From positions 225,887 to 289,886 of the forward strand of contig NZ_LTAZ01000003.1 of the NCBI RefSeq assembly GCF_001593955.1: a stretch of DNA of 64,000 nt, given 5' to 3'. The notes beneath the pieces are model-generated. The model was not told where the DNA came from. It made no database searches and was given only the letters and a program-made list of their open reading frames with translations. The stretch comes from Halalkalicoccus paucihalophilus. GTDB taxonomy: Archaea; Halobacteriota; Halobacteria; Halobacteriales; Halalkalicoccaceae. Below are positions 8,808-17,582 of the stretch, one piece after another; positions within the stretch are counted from its first letter, which is position 1; each line of letters opens with the position of its first letter. A program made the position numbers and the translations under genes.

Positions 8808-9596
8808 CTACGACGAGAGCGCCGTCGCGTCCACCTCGCGGGCGGCTTCCTTATGGGTCTCGTAGGCCAAAAGCGCCTGCTCCCTGACGTCGGGGTCGCC
8901 CCACTCGAAACAGGCGACGAACTGTCCCCCCTCGTAGGCTCCGAGGAAGACCCGCTCGCCGATGATCGAGAGCCCGAACGAGAAGGAATCGGGATGGGCG
9001 TACAACGAGAGCCCGTCGATCGAGACGGCGTCATCGAACTCGGTGTCGTACTCGGTTTTCGAGGCCGAGAGCGCGGCCGTGTCCAACACGAGTTCGCCCT
9101 CGGCGCCCCGCTCCAGCAGCGTTCGGTGGGCCTCGTTGAACAGCGGGCTGACGACCGGAACGATCCCGACGAACCGCGACGGCTCGAGTTCCCGCACCCG
9201 CTCGGTGTAGTACCGGAGCGGGGCGTGGGGGTCCGTTTCCGTCGCCGTGACGACCGTCGCGCTCTCCAGGACGGCGGGCGACAGCGTCATACCGGCCTCG
9301 TCGAGCGGTTCGAGGCTCTCGCCGTACGTCTCGACGAGCCCGACGGTTGCGATCAGTTCGTCGTACGCCGCGAGGACGAGTCGACCCCCGACCGTGCAGG
9401 TGTACCCCCCGTCGACCCGGCGAATCCAGCCCAGGTCGGTCAGTTCCTTGAGGTTGCGCTGGGTCGCCGAGCGGGACAACCCCAGTTGATCGACGAGTTC
9501 TGCGGGCTGCAGCGGGCCGTCTTCGAGTTCACTCAGCAGGGAGACGCGGTTCGGCGAGGTCGCGAGAAAACGAACGCGCTCGTCCGGCGATGGCAT
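8808..9596 (-). CDS. Winged-helix transcription regulator, FilR1-like
   Basis: A 262 aa DNA-binding protein. Residues about 5-65 form a winged helix-turn-helix (LLSELEDGPLQPAELVDQLGLSRSATQ, then a wing). The rest resembles the FilR1/DUF1724 effector domain of archaeal regulators, with the recognisable RFVGIVPVVSPLFNEAHRTLL stretch. A TATA-like TTATAG at 9621-9626 is about 27 nt before the ATG at 9596, so the mRNA is probably leaderless. It is transcribed toward the candidate RNA and hisI. Target genes and any ligand are unknown. Confidence 0.85.
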   Translation of the reverse strand: MPSPDERVRFLATSPNRVSLLSELEDGPLQPAELVDQLGLSRSATQRNLKELTDLGWIRRVDGGYTCTVGGRLVLAAYDELIATVGLVETYGESLEPLDEAGMTLSPAVLESATVVTATETDPHAPLRYYTERVRELEPSRFVGIVPVVSPLFNEAHRTLLERGAEGELVLDTAALSASKTEYDTEFDDAVSIDGLSLYAHPDSFSFGLSIIGERVFLGAYEGGQFVACFEWGDPDVREQALLAYETHKEAAREVDATALSS

Positions 9597-9639
9597 CGTC
9601 CGAGTGCTTCGGGCCGACCGTTATAGTGTTTCCGTCACG

Positions 9640-10578
9640 CTATACCACACCGACTGTCCGAAGGGCGCTCGTCAGCAGGTCACCGTAGACGAGCGCGACG
9701 AGCAGACCGACGAGGATGGGGACGAGAAACGGGATCCCCGGCGAGACCCAGACCGTCTCCCGCGTGGCGAGCACGTCGAGGCCGTCGCGCAGTCCCTCGG
9801 GCGTGGTCCCGTAGGCCGAGCTGACGTCGGCGAGAAAGGCCGCCGCGCCCCAGTCGTCCTCGATGACCCCTCCATCGGCCACTGCGCCGTCACCGGCGGG
9901 CGACGGTTCGGCGGGCAGCGACCCCGGATCCCGGAAGCGTTCGGGGTCCTCGCGGAGGTCCGCGAGCGTCGTCCCCCGCCACCGCAGGTACATCCGTAGG
10001 GCGTCCAGATCGAGCCCCGATCGGGTGAATCCCTTCCCGTTTTCGAGCAGCCGTCCGTGGGTTCGCTCGGCGTCCGACCAGTGGACCGGCCAGCCCACGA
10101 CCATCAGCGGGGTAACGCGTCCGGCGAGTGCGTTCCTGATCGCGAGGACGAGCGGGTAACACGCCCCGACGAGCACGGTGTTCGAAAGGATCGTGAGCGC
10201 GAACGCCCTCGTGGGGGTTTCGACGACCGGAAGCAGGGAGGGGCCGACCGCGTAGGCCGGGAAGGTCGGGAACAAGAGGGCAAGAACGATCAGCGCCTTC
10301 GCGTCCGCGCCGCCGAACGCGCCGAACCGCCAGAAGCCATAGGAGACAGGGATCACGAGCAGTAGGCTGATCCCCGCGCCGACGAGGAAGTACGACCACG
10401 TCAGCCCGCCCGCGAGAAACGAGTCGACCCCGTCCCACACCAAGAGGACGGTCGCGAGCGCGAAGAGGGGTCTCCACGTCCGGTTCGGGACTCGTCGGTT
10501 TTTCACGTCACGGTAGGCCGCCCAGACGAGGACGGGGACGACGACGAGGCGCAGGAGGTCGGGAACCGAAGCGAACAC
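9640..10578 (-). CDS. pibD: Prepilin/preflagellin peptidase
   Basis: Membrane aspartic protease of family A24 that cleaves class III signal peptides of archaellins and pilins. The 312 aa protein begins with GTG at 10578. Both catalytic aspartates are visible: one in YRDVKNRRVPN after the first membrane segment and one in GGADAKAL, the archaeal form of the GxGD motif. Several hydrophobic segments follow, including a last one near the C-terminus. A hydrophilic cytoplasmic insertion of about 100 residues separates the last two membrane parts, as in haloarchaeal PibD. No pilin genes are nearby. Confidence 0.92.
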   Translation of the reverse strand: MFASVPDLLRLVVVPVLVWAAYRDVKNRRVPNRTWRPLFALATVLLVWDGVDSFLAGGLTWSYFLVGAGISLLLVIPVSYGFWRFGAFGGADAKALIVLALLFPTFPAYAVGPSLLPVVETPTRAFALTILSNTVLVGACYPLVLAIRNALAGRVTPLMVVGWPVHWSDAERTHGRLLENGKGFTRSGLDLDALRMYLRWRGTTLADLREDPERFRDPGSLPAEPSPAGDGAVADGGVIEDDWGAAAFLADVSSAYGTTPEGLRDGLDVLATRETVWVSPGIPFLVPILVGLLVALVYGDLLTSALRTVGVV

Positions 10579-10661
10579 GACCCTACGGGTGCGGTCGCTC
10601 GGTGAATATTTTGTGGTTTAACCAGTGGAAAGAAGAACGCGTAGCCGTCGGCCGTATCAGC

Positions 10662-11051
10662 TCAGATGACGCGGTTCTGGAGGTAGTCGAGGTGTTTCGC
10701 GTTGTAGACGATCTTGACCGTATCGGCGGCGGGCGAGCCGATGCAGGTCAGGCGGACGTTCTTGTCGTCGACTTCCTCGTCCGAGAGGATCTGCTGCATG
10801 TCCATCTCGATCTCGCCCTCTTTGAGGATCGCCGCACAGTTCGCACACGCACCGGCGCGACACGAGAAGGGCCAGTCGTAGCCCTGGGCCTCCGCGGCCT
10901 CGAGGATGTACTCGCCCTCGTTGACGTCGAGCGTGCCGTAGTCTTCGTCGTCCAGGCCGGCGTCGGCGGCCTCCTCGAAGAGGTCGTCGTCGTCGATGTC
11001 CCAGCCCTGGTCGTCCAGCGTCTCGTAGTTGAGGTATTCTACTGTTGGCAT
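10662..11051 (-). CDS. fdx: Halobacterial-type [2Fe-2S] ferredoxin
   Basis: Soluble one-electron carrier of the plant type, 129 aa, the typical haloarchaeal size, with the acidic insertion at residues 12-40. Cluster ligands are Cys64, Cys69, Cys72 and Cys103 (CRAGACANC, then LTCIGS). In haloarchaea such ferredoxins accept electrons from 2-oxoacid oxidoreductases and can serve nitrite reductase. The start at 11051 ([10 protein letters not shown]) matches the known mature N-terminus. An in-frame ATG at 11072 is about 27 nt after a TATA-like TTTAGAAA (11095-11103), so the transcript probably starts there; translation from it would add seven residues. Confidence 0.96.
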   Translation of the reverse strand: MPTVEYLNYETLDDQGWDIDDDDLFEEAADAGLDDEDYGTLDVNEGEYILEAAEAQGYDWPFSCRAGACANCAAILKEGEIEMDMQQILSDEEVDDKNVRLTCIGSPAADTVKIVYNAKHLDYLQNRVI

Positions 11052-11268
11052 CACCCGGTCCTTCGTCGGCATGCCTGTTAGACCTTGCTGTTCATTTCTA
11101 AATCACCTCATTTGACGATTTGCGTACTCTTAGGGCTCACAGCGGCTATGTTCTGATATAATTTGCCGTAAATTTGGTCGACCAAAACCCGCGTGAGGGC
11201 CTGTAAACGGGATCGAGTCGTCGCACGAGACCGGTGCGTTTAGGCCTGCACCGAGCCTCGCCAAGACC

Positions 11269-11997
11269 ATGTTCGAGGAGTACGAGGTGATCCCCGCCGT
11301 GGACATGCAGGACGGTGAGGTCGTCCAGTTGGTACAGGGCGAACGTGGCACCGAGAAACGCTACGGCGAGCCCGCGGCGGCCGCCCGACGGTGGATCGAG
11401 GCGGGCGCACGAACCCTCCATCTCGTCGATCTCGACGGCGCGTTCGAGGGAGAGCGGAAGAACGCTCCCGCGGTCGAGGCCGTTCTGGACGCCACCGACG
11501 ACGAGGTGGCGGTCCAACTGGGCGGGGGGATTCGGACCGCCGAGGACGCGATCGAGCTACTGGACCGGGGCGTCGACCGGGTGATCCTCGGTACGGCGGC
11601 GGTCGAGACTCCCGAGATCGTCCGGGAGATCAGCGCCGAATATAAGGGAAGCGTGATGGTCAGCCTCGACGCGAAAGGGGGTGAGGTGGTCGTCTCCGGA
11701 TGGACCGAAGGTACTGGATTAGACCCCGCCGAGGCCGCCGCCCGCTACGAGGAGTTGGGTGCGGGCGCGATCCTCTTTACGAACGTCGACGTCGAGGGTC
11801 GGTTAGAGGGCGTCAAGAGGGGTCCGGTCGAGCGGCTCGTTGAGGCGGTCTCGATCCCGGTCGTCGCGAGCGGCGGCGTCGCGAGTCTCGATGACGTGCG
11901 GGCACTGAAGGAGGCGGGCGCGGGCGCCGTCGTGATCGGAACGGCGCTCTACGAGGGGCGGTTCACGCTCGAAGACGCGATCGACGCTCCGGCTTAA
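11269..11997 (+). CDS. hisA: ProFAR isomerase (HisA)
   Basis: Fourth histidine-synthesis step: Amadori rearrangement of ProFAR to PRFAR in a (beta/alpha)8 barrel of 242 aa. The N-terminal catalytic Asp is in VIPAVDMQDGEVVQLVQG. The two half-barrel phosphate-binding sites are GGGIRTAEDA and ASGGVASLDDV, and the second catalytic Asp region is VSLDAKGG. The start is the ATG at 11269 (MFEEYEVIPAVD). It stands alone, divergent from ferredoxin; the 217 nt between them hold the ferredoxin promoter and a GGTCGACC palindrome near 11177. It is convergent with mcm, with only 5 nt between the stops. Confidence 0.96.
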   Translation: MFEEYEVIPAVDMQDGEVVQLVQGERGTEKRYGEPAAAARRWIEAGARTLHLVDLDGAFEGERKNAPAVEAVLDATDDEVAVQLGGGIRTAEDAIELLDRGVDRVILGTAAVETPEIVREISAEYKGSVMVSLDAKGGEVVVSGWTEGTGLDPAEAAARYEELGAGAILFTNVDVEGRLEGVKRGPVERLVEAVSIPVVASGGVASLDDVRALKEAGAGAVVIGTALYEGRFTLEDAIDAPA

Positions 11998-12002
11998 CTC
12001 GC

Positions 12003-14105
12003 TTAGACCAGCCTGAGGTGGTTCTGATCGGGCGAGTAGATCTCGCCTTTGTCCCGAAGCTTCTGGATCTCGTGTTCGGCCTTGCTGTCCTCGATTCCCG
12101 CTTCGGCGGCCCGTTCGATGACCTTCTCTTGGGGTGCGCCGGGTTCGCCGTCGTACTCCTCCTGAAGCTCCCGGATGATCTCCTTGATCCCTTTCACTCG
12201 ATCGCGCTGGGTTTTCGAGCGACCCGTCTCGATCACGTCGACGTCGTACTCGCCGGTTTCGGGATCGACACCGATGTCCTGCAGGCAGGAGCGCACGATC
12301 TCGATGACGCGTTCGGCGTCCTCGCGCTCGACGGTATCGGAAAGCCGGACGCGGGCGCTCGCCTCCGCGAGCCTGACGAGCGCTTCGAGCTTCCGGGCCG
12401 TGACGGGGACGGGTGCGTCCTCGTCGGCGCCCTTCGAGCGCAGGTCGACGTAGAACTCCTGGATCGCCTCGCGGGCCTCGTCGGTCATCCGGGGGAAACA
12501 GCTCTGTTGGGCGTACGCGATGTACTTTCTCAACAACTCGGCGTCGATGTCGGGGGCGACCTCCTCGGTGACGGCGTCGACCTCCTCGCGGGTGACGTCG
12601 GGCGAGGGGAGGTTGGTCCGCTGGGTGTTCAACTCGCCGGCATAGTTCGTCTGGAGGATGTGCTGGGCGAGCTTGCGGTCCTCGTCGGGGTCGGGCTTGT
12701 CGGTGACGGTGAAGATCAGGTCGAACCGCGAGATGAGGGCCGGTTCGAGGTCGATCTGCTCGCCGATCGGCTCGTACTGGTCGAACCGTCCATATTTCGG
12801 GTTCGCCGCACCGAGTAGCGAACACCGCGACTTGAGGGTGGCGTTGATCCCCGCCTTCGAGATCGAGATCGACTGCTGTTCTAATGCCTCGTGCATCGCA
12901 GACCGGTCCTCCGGGCGCATCTTGTCGAGCTCGTCGACCGCGGCGATTCCCCGATCGGCGAGCACGAGTGCGCCGGCTTCGAGTGTCCATTGTTGGCCCT
13001 CGCCGAAGTCGTCGCGTACGGCAGCGGCCGTTAACCCGGCCGAGCTGCTCCCTTTTCCGGAGGTGTACACGGAGCGGGGCGCGATGTTGCGGATGTACTG
13101 CAACAGCGCGGACTTCCCGGTCCCGGGGTCCCCGATCAGGAGCATGTGCATGTCCCCGCGGGTGCGCGAGCCGTCGGGGAGGTGTTTGGTCACGCCCGAG
13201 AACAGTTGGAGGGTCATCGCGAGTTTGGCCTGGCGGTGGCCGTAGATCGAGGGCGCGAGGCTGTCGACCATCCGCTCGTAGATGTCGGGATCCGAGGAGA
13301 GCTCGACGATGGCTTGCTTGTCCTCGTCGGTGATCTCCATGTCCTCGAACTGCTCCTCTTCGACCTCGACCGCGTGGCCCTCCATGTAGATGTCGAACAT
13401 GGTCGACTTCTCCTGGTTCGAGCCCTGCTGTTCGAGGTGGAGTACCCCGGTCACGCGGACGTGATCCCCTGCCGTGACTTTCCCCGTTATATCGTCCTCG
13501 ATGTGGACGTCCAGACTCTGGGGGGTTTCGCCGCCGCGGAGTCCTTCAGGACTCTCCTGGACGCGGAGCTTCTGGGCGTCGATGAACTCCGACTGGTCGA
13601 AGTTGATCCTGAACGGGCCCTGGCGTTCACAGCCCGAACACTGGTGGGGCTCTTGGAAATCGCCGCCGGTCTGTGGGATCCGGGTGAGGGTGCCACAGCG
13701 CTGGCACTCGAAGGCCGCCTGCTGGATCTTCGGGCGGACGTCCGTCGCCTTGCGGACGATTCCACGGACCTCGACGAGCGTGTTGACGTTCTTCGAGCGG
13801 ATCTCGCGAATGTCGGTCGCGCCGGGGAGGTTCAGCACCCGGACGTGGGCCTGTCCGAGGCTCACGTCGACCGGGAGGTCGTAGAGGCGAAGCGCCTCCT
13901 CGGCGTACGGTTGCATCTGTTCGGGCTGATTCCGGAAGTCGTCAGCGATGTCGGGGTCGAAGCGGTTCAGGTCGGTCCAGTCGAGGTAGAGCGAGCGCTG
14001 TTCGTTCGGGTAGTGCTGTGCCAGCGTGCCGATCTCGTCGTGATAATAGGTCCGGTAGAACTCCTCGAATCGGCCGACAAGCTCCTGATTCTCCGCACTA
14101 GCCAT
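12003..14105 (-). CDS. mcm: Replicative helicase MCM
   Basis: Homohexameric 3'-5' replicative DNA helicase, 700 aa. An N-terminal OB/zinc domain carries CQRC and CSGC (the C4 zinc site). The AAA+ core has Walker A GDPGTGKSALL, Walker B around ALVLADRGIAAVDELDKM, and the arginine-finger region ISRFDLIF. A C-terminal winged helix ends in KLRDKGEIYSPDQNHLRLV. No intein is inserted, although haloarchaeal mcm genes often carry one. The start at 14105 (MASAENQELVGRFEEFYRTY) matches the family. The in-frame extension to 14285 contains a strong hairpin, looks non-coding, and is treated as leader. Confidence 0.96.
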   Translation of the reverse strand: MASAENQELVGRFEEFYRTYYHDEIGTLAQHYPNEQRSLYLDWTDLNRFDPDIADDFRNQPEQMQPYAEEALRLYDLPVDVSLGQAHVRVLNLPGATDIREIRSKNVNTLVEVRGIVRKATDVRPKIQQAAFECQRCGTLTRIPQTGGDFQEPHQCSGCERQGPFRINFDQSEFIDAQKLRVQESPEGLRGGETPQSLDVHIEDDITGKVTAGDHVRVTGVLHLEQQGSNQEKSTMFDIYMEGHAVEVEEEQFEDMEITDEDKQAIVELSSDPDIYERMVDSLAPSIYGHRQAKLAMTLQLFSGVTKHLPDGSRTRGDMHMLLIGDPGTGKSALLQYIRNIAPRSVYTSGKGSSSAGLTAAAVRDDFGEGQQWTLEAGALVLADRGIAAVDELDKMRPEDRSAMHEALEQQSISISKAGINATLKSRCSLLGAANPKYGRFDQYEPIGEQIDLEPALISRFDLIFTVTDKPDPDEDRKLAQHILQTNYAGELNTQRTNLPSPDVTREEVDAVTEEVAPDIDAELLRKYIAYAQQSCFPRMTDEAREAIQEFYVDLRSKGADEDAPVPVTARKLEALVRLAEASARVRLSDTVEREDAERVIEIVRSCLQDIGVDPETGEYDVDVIETGRSKTQRDRVKGIKEIIRELQEEYDGEPGAPQEKVIERAAEAGIEDSKAEHEIQKLRDKGEIYSPDQNHLRLV

Positions 14106-14146
14106 ACTACTTTCTGTAGCTTCCGACCGGTATGAACCTTCGGACC

Positions 14147-14228
14147 GCAGCTTTTGCGCTGCGGGCGGCTTCGCCGCCCTCGGCAAAAGCTGCATCAAAA
14201 GCGCAGGCGGTTCCCGGTGGTTACCACC
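14147..14228. repeat. Nested hairpin in the mcm leader
   Basis: An outer 11-bp inverted repeat (14147-14157 GCAGCTTTTGC against 14183-14193) encloses a perfect 7-bp stem (14163-14169/14173-14179, GGGCGGC, loop TTC). A second small palindrome, GGTGG-TTA-CCACC, lies at 14216-14228. All sit between the probable mcm transcription start and its ATG, so the mRNA would carry them. Function is unknown: a translational control structure or a relic of a short repeat element. Confidence 0.65.
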
Positions 14229-14323
14229 TGCTACCGCTTGCTCACTCCGTTCGCTCGCGGCGAGTACACTGAGTCCGCCTGCCATCCTCCACCCCGCTCA
14301 TGCTACCCTACTATCGGTATTAG

Positions 14324-14332
14324 TATTTAAAC
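14324..14332 (-). promoter_or_regulatory. TATA box for mcm
   Basis: On the minus strand the AT-rich GTTTAAATA stands in a GC-rich setting. A start about 27 nt downstream would be near 14301, giving an mcm leader of roughly 195 nt, unusually long for a haloarchaeon, where many mRNAs are leaderless. The same 400-nt gap holds the divergent thermosome promoter, a GGTTCT/AGAACC repeat at 14348-14367, and an ATGCCG/CGGCAT hairpin at 14398-14415. Confidence 0.5.
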
Positions 14333-14470
14333 GCAGTTTTACCGTACGGTTCTCGGCCCGAAGAACCTTGATAGCACATCTCACGAAATAGGGAGATATG
14401 CCGGAACGACGGCATTTCACCCACTCTCTACCGCGCGGACGATCTGGAGCGCTCCGCCACTATCGGCACG

Positions 14471-14478
14471 TTTATATA
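14471..14478 (+). promoter_or_regulatory. TATA box of the thermosome gene
   Basis: TTTATATA at 14471-14478 is a near-perfect archaeal TATA element. The start codon at 14506 lies about 31 nt from its centre, giving a leader of only a few nucleotides. Strong, often heat-inducible promoters of this form precede haloarchaeal chaperonin genes (established knowledge); inducibility here is inferred. Confidence 0.8.
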
Positions 14479-14505
14479 GAACCACAAACAACGATTCGAC
14501 TGACT

Positions 14506-16170
14506 ATGAGCCAGCGAATGCAGCAGGGTCAGCCCATGATCATCATGGGTGACGACGCACAGCGCGTACAGGACCGCAACGCGCAGGACTACAACATCTC
14601 TGCGGCACGAGCGGTCGCGGAATCGGTTCGCTCGACGCTCGGCCCCAAGGGGATGGACAAGATGCTCGTCGACTCGATGGGCTCGGTCACCATCACCAAC
14701 GACGGCGTGACCATCCTCAAGGAGATGGACATCGACAACCCGACCGCCGAGATGATCATCGAGGTCGCCGAGACCCAAGAGGACGAGGCCGGCGACGGGA
14801 CAACTACTGCCGTCGCCATCGCGGGCGAACTCCTGAAGAACGCCGAGGACCTCCTCGAGCAGGACATCCACCCGACGGCGATCATCAAGGGCTTCCACAT
14901 GGCCAGCGAGCAGGCCCGTGAGGAAGTCGACAACGTCGCCGAACGCGTCGATTCGAGCGACGAGGAGCTCCTGAAGAAGGTCGCCGAGACCTCTATGACC
15001 GGCAAGGGCGCCGAGCTCAACAAGGAGCACCTCGCCCAGCTGATCGTCGACGCAGTCAGCCAGGTCACCGTCGAGACCGACGAGGGCGACAACGTCGTCG
15101 ACCTCGAGTTCCTCGAGATCGAGACCCAGACCGGCCGCTCGGCCAGCGAGAGCGAGCTTCTGGAGGGCGCCATCGTCGATAAGGACCCGGTCCACGACGA
15201 CATGCCCTCCGAGGTCGAGGACGCGCGAGTTCTCCTGCTCAACGAGGCCATCGAGGTCGAGGAGGCAAACGCCGACACGAACGTGAGCATCGACAGCCCC
15301 GATCAGCTCCAGCAGTTCCTCGACCAGGAGGAGGCCCAGCTGAAGAAGAAGGTCGAGCAGATCAAGGAGACCGGCGCGAACGTCGTCTTCTGCCAGAAGG
15401 GTATTGACGACCTCGCCCAGCACTACCTCGCGAAGGAGGGCATCCTGGCGGTCCGGCGCGCGAAGAAGTCCGACCTCGAGTTCCTGAAGGAGGTTCTCGA
15501 CGCCGCAGTCGTCTCCGACCTCGACAGCGCGACCGAGGCCGAACTCGGACAGGGTAGCGTCACGCGCGACGAGACCGACGACATGTTCTACGTCACCGGC
15601 GAGGACGCCCACGGCGTCACCTTGCTCCTTCGGGGCTCGACCGAGCACGTCGTCGACGAGCTCGAACGAGGAATCAGCGACGCGCTCGAAGTCGTCGCAC
15701 AGACCGTTTCCGACGGTCGCGTGCTGGCGGGCGGCGGCGCAGTCGAAGTCGAGGTCGCCTCGCGTCTGCGTGACTACGCCGACTCCGTTTCGGGTCGCGA
15801 GCAGCTCGCCGTCGAGGCGTTCGCCGACGCGCTCGAACTCGTCCCCCGCGTGCTGGCCGAAAACGCTGGCCTCGATTCGATCGACACGCTGGTCGACCTG
15901 CGCTCGGCCCACGAGTCGGGCGACGAACACGCCGGTCTGAACGTCTTCAGCGGCGACGTCGAGGACACCTTCGAGGCGGGCATCGTCGAGCCGGCCCACG
16001 CCAAGGAGCAGGCGCTCACGAGCGCCACCGAGGCCGCGAACCTCGTGCTCAAGATCGACGACATCATCTCCGCCGGCGACCTCTCGACGGACAAGGGCGA
16101 CGACGAGGGCGGCGCGCCCGGCGGCATGGGTGGCATGGGCGGTATGGGCGGCATGGGCGGCGCGATGTGA
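14506..16170 (+). CDS. ths: Thermosome subunit (group II chaperonin)
   Basis: Subunit of the double-ring ATP-driven protein-folding chamber, 554 aa. The ATP site shows VRSTLGPKGMDKMLV near the N-terminus and GDGTTTAVAIAGELL, with the catalytic Asp region NDGVTIL. The C-terminal hinge has VLAGGGAVEVEVA, and the protein ends in the GGM-repeat tail (GGMGGMGGMGGAM) typical of chaperonins. The start at 14506 (MSQRMQQGQPMIIMGDDAQ) follows a strong TATA box and matches haloarchaeal CCT proteins; the longer frame from 14398 would read through the promoter. Haloarchaea usually have two or three paralogues; which one this is cannot be told. Confidence 0.96.
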   Translation: MSQRMQQGQPMIIMGDDAQRVQDRNAQDYNISAARAVAESVRSTLGPKGMDKMLVDSMGSVTITNDGVTILKEMDIDNPTAEMIIEVAETQEDEAGDGTTTAVAIAGELLKNAEDLLEQDIHPTAIIKGFHMASEQAREEVDNVAERVDSSDEELLKKVAETSMTGKGAELNKEHLAQLIVDAVSQVTVETDEGDNVVDLEFLEIETQTGRSASESELLEGAIVDKDPVHDDMPSEVEDARVLLLNEAIEVEEANADTNVSIDSPDQLQQFLDQEEAQLKKKVEQIKETGANVVFCQKGIDDLAQHYLAKEGILAVRRAKKSDLEFLKEVLDAAVVSDLDSATEAELGQGSVTRDETDDMFYVTGEDAHGVTLLLRGSTEHVVDELERGISDALEVVAQTVSDGRVLAGGGAVEVEVASRLRDYADSVSGREQLAVEAFADALELVPRVLAENAGLDSIDTLVDLRSAHESGDEHAGLNVFSGDVEDTFEAGIVEPAHAKEQALTSATEAANLVLKIDDIISAGDLSTDKGDDEGGAPGGMGGMGGMGGMGGAM

Positions 16171-16221
16171 GGTAGGCGACGATCCAACCCGACGTAGATA
16201 TCGACGTACCGCTTTTCACCC

Positions 16222-16243
16222 GTTTTCGAAAACCGTGTTTTTT
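16222..16243 (+). terminator. Likely terminator after the thermosome gene
   Basis: The palindrome GTTTTCGAAAAC (16222-16233) is followed by a T-run at about 16238-16243, some 50-70 nt after the stop codon. T-rich stretches are the common archaeal terminator signal. Confidence 0.5.
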
Positions 16244-16317
16244 CAACGAATCGAGTAGCAGGAACGTATCGTCCCGTTTCAGATGGAACTAAGTGGGGCT
16301 CCGCGATAGTTGCCGCT

Positions 16318-17307
16318 ATGCAAACGCTGCTTTTGAACGGCGACGACGTGGCCGAGAACGCGCGCCTCTCGGAGCTCATCCCCGCGATCGAGGACGCCTT
16401 CGCGGCCTACGAGCGCGGCGACGCCCAGATGCCGCCCAAATCTTACATCGACCTGCCCCAGTACAACGGCGACTTCCGGTCGATGCCCGCGTACCTCGAC
16501 GCCGGATCGTGGGACGCCGCCGGGATCAAGTGGGTCAACGTCCACCCCGATAACCCCGCGGATCACGAGTTGCCCACGGTTCTGGGCACGATGATCTACT
16601 CGGACCCCGAGACCGCGGTGCCGCTCGCGATCATGGACGGAACGGAACTCACGATGCAGCGCACCGGCGCGGCCGCCGCGGTCGCCACGGATCATCTGGC
16701 CGTCGAGGACGCGGGTTCGATGGGGATCATCGGCGCGGGCGTCCAGGCCTACACGCAACTCGAAGCGATCGCCGAGGTCCGCCCGATCGAGCGCGTCGTG
16801 ATCAGCGACCTCGACGAGGAGCGCGTCGAGCGCTTCGTCTCGGAGTTCTCCGACCGGTTCGACGTGTCGGGCGGGTCGATCGAGGAGGCCGCCTCGTGTG
16901 ACGTCCTTTCGACCGTGACCCCCGTCGAAGAGCCGATCGTCTCCCGTGAGGCGGTCGGCGAGTACACCCACATCAACGCGATGGGTGCGGACGCCGAGGG
17001 CAAACACGAGATCGCCGACGAGGTCCTGCTCGATGCGAAACTCGTCATCGACGACCACGCCCAGACCACCCACTCGGGCGAGATCAACGTCCCCTACAAC
17101 GCCGGCGTGCTGGGCGACGAGGACATCCACGCCGCGATCGGCGAGATCGTCGTCGGCGATGAGGAGGGTCGCACCCCCGAGGACGGCGTTACGGTGTTCG
17201 ACTCGACTGGACTCGCAATTCAGGACGTGGCCGCCGCACACGTCGTCTACGAACACGCAGACGAGAACGACAACGGTTACCCCTTCGACCTGCTCGGTCT
17301 CATGTAG
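16318..17307 (+). CDS. Ornithine cyclodeaminase / alanine dehydrogenase family protein
   Basis: An NAD(P)-dependent enzyme of the mu-crystallin family, 329 aa. The N-terminal part holds the substrate region MPPKSYIDLPQYNGDFRSM and the conserved K in AGIKWVNVHPDN. The Rossmann dinucleotide motif is GIIGAGVQAYTQLEAI, and the C-terminal part has STGLAIQDVAAAHVVYE. Archaeal members include the alanine dehydrogenase of Archaeoglobus as well as true ornithine cyclodeaminases; the substrate cannot be fixed here. It stands alone after the thermosome and overlaps the convergent small membrane-protein gene by 8 nt. Confidence 0.88.
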   Translation: MQTLLLNGDDVAENARLSELIPAIEDAFAAYERGDAQMPPKSYIDLPQYNGDFRSMPAYLDAGSWDAAGIKWVNVHPDNPADHELPTVLGTMIYSDPETAVPLAIMDGTELTMQRTGAAAAVATDHLAVEDAGSMGIIGAGVQAYTQLEAIAEVRPIERVVISDLDEERVERFVSEFSDRFDVSGGSIEEAASCDVLSTVTPVEEPIVSREAVGEYTHINAMGADAEGKHEIADEVLLDAKLVIDDHAQTTHSGEINVPYNAGVLGDEDIHAAIGEIVVGDEEGRTPEDGVTVFDSTGLAIQDVAAAHVVYEHADENDNGYPFDLLGLM

Positions 17308-17509
17308 TCCGCTGGTGGAGGGCCTCGAAGACCTTACTCAGCACCCAGACGATGAGGACGAACGGAAGCAGGGGAACGAGCACTACCAGTAACACGAGGA
17401 AGTACGTGACCCCGATCAGGTTCATCTCCCCGTCCGATCGCCCCCGGTAGTACGGCGTCACCGTCCGGAGGGTCTTTTTCACCGTCGAATCGGTCTCGGA
17501 TTCGCTCAT
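17300..17509 (-). CDS. Small single-span membrane protein
   Basis: A 69 aa protein with a polar N-terminus (MSESETDSTVKKTLRTVTPYYRGRSDG) and one long hydrophobic segment of roughly 25-30 residues, then a short charged tail. It probably sits in the cytoplasmic membrane. It resembles conserved small haloarchaeal proteins of unknown function. It lies downstream of leuS on neither the same nor a shared unit: its start is 73 nt beyond the leuS stop, on the same strand, so a common transcript is possible. Confidence 0.7.
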   Translation of the reverse strand: MSESETDSTVKKTLRTVTPYYRGRSDGEMNLIGVTYFLVLLVVLVPLLPFVLIVWVLSKVFEALHQRTT

Positions 17510-17582
17510 ATCTCAGATAGCACGTCTGACAGAATAACCCTTTTCGCGCGATCCGTGAGTTTGCCGCTCTGGACCCCGACGA

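Noticed and set aside
14106..14285. N-terminal extension of MCM
   Set aside because: The region is dominated by a perfect nested hairpin, and other MCM proteins start at the position used here.
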